Shown: positions 63,919 through 64,000 of the stretch, piece after piece
Numbering within the stretch: the first letter of the stretch is position 1
Layout: the number at the start of each line of letters is the position of its first letter
Origin: Acinetobacter lwoffii
GTDB lineage: Bacteria > Pseudomonadota > Gammaproteobacteria > Pseudomonadales > Moraxellaceae
NCBI RefSeq assembly: GCF_024129435.1
Contig: NZ_JAMXXN010000009.1
Span: forward strand, 57,912 to 121,911
DNA length: 64,000 bases
Direction of reading: 5' to 3'
Position numbers and translations under genes: made by a program
The notes under the pieces: model-generated
What the model was told of the DNA's origin: nothing
The model's input: only the letters and a program-made list of their open reading frames with translations
The model's database searches: none

Positions 63919-64000
63919 GCTGGCGATGACTTACTCTCACATGGGTAACCCCACACTACCATCAGCGCTAAGAGGTTTCACTTCTGAGTTCGGGAAGGGA
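63919..64000 (-). rRNA. rrf: 5S ribosomal RNA (partial)
   Basis: The reverse complement reads TCCCTTCCCGAACTCAGAAG and ends in GTCATCGCCAGC, matching the 3' two-thirds of gammaproteobacterial 5S rRNA. The 5' end lies beyond the right edge, so a leftward 16S-23S-5S operon is expected to the right. Confidence 0.95.

Noticed and set aside
1..64000. CRISPR arrays, insertion sequences, integrases, tRNA genes
   Set aside because: No regularly spaced repeats, no transposase or integrase motifs and no cloverleaf-like sequences were recognised by eye.

Overview
The window is a chromosomal segment of an Acinetobacter-type gammaproteobacterium. The evidence is the low-GC, T-rich intergenic DNA, a typical Acinetobacter OmpA (Omp38-like) with its two-domain layout, the rplM-rpsI-sspA-sspB block, a one-piece CysI followed by a DUF934 partner, and a 5S rRNA gene at the right edge. 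I cannot fix the species. No insertion sequence, integrase, CRISPR array, tRNA or prophage gene is recognisable. Most of the segment is core or near-core genome.

Layout. 1-11.3 kb, nearly all leftward, is a run of small accessory and housekeeping genes: a DUF1176 protein cut by the window edge, a PerM/AI-2E transporter fused to a GAF domain, NTF2-like and SRPBCC proteins, an HpaF-like tautomerase, PhnA, an RraB-like RNase E inhibitor, a DUF4041 coiled-coil protein, RluA, a SIMPL protein and several small unknowns. 11.8-17.1 kb holds a lone acnD and a divergent multicopper oxidase gene interrupted by one in-frame stop. 17.2-23 kb has ygfZ, a Sel1-repeat protein, an AEC transporter, an old-yellow-enzyme homologue and an OprB-type porin. 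23.2-33 kb is housekeeping and transport: mutM-ppiC, mscL, typA, an NCS2 purine permease, rsmC-lysP, a C39-like protein without its cysteine, and ompA. 33.3-44 kb carries a lone FimT-like pseudopilin and lipid/sulfur metabolism: two thiolases, a FadB-like enzyme behind an AraC regulator, cysI-DUF934 and a CaiB-type CoA enzyme. 44-55.4 kb holds envelope and RNA functions: GNAT, methyltransferase, hemolysin III, MHS transporter, metallophosphoesterase, cardiolipin synthase-like PLD, acyltransferase, hflX and cidA/lrgB. 55.5-57.7 kb is a tandem array of four secreted DUF2147 paralogues. 57.8-64 kb has apaH-rsmA-pdxA (leftward), rplM-rpsI, sspA-sspB and the 3' part of a leftward rRNA operon.

Functional groups seen: translation and rRNA modification (rluA, rsmC, rsmA, rplM, rpsI, typA, hflX, ygfZ), fatty-acid or acyl-CoA turnover (two thiolases, FadB-like, AcnD, CaiB-like), sulfite reduction (cysI-DUF934), and envelope physiology (ompA, OprB, mscL, PLD, acyltransferase, cidA/lrgB, DUF2147 array).

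The observations most worth a second look are: the four-copy DUF2147 array and the inverted repeats in front of two of its members; an 11-bp perfect hairpin that buries the Shine-Dalgarno of the PerM-GAF gene; the nonsense-interrupted multicopper oxidase with a perfect TGTGA-N6-TCACA site upstream; a stem-loop in the rplM leader; two overlooked about 40-residue membrane proteins; and a compositionally distinct patch near 10.1 kb that is open for about 50 codons. I found no clearly new multi-gene defence or biosynthetic system.
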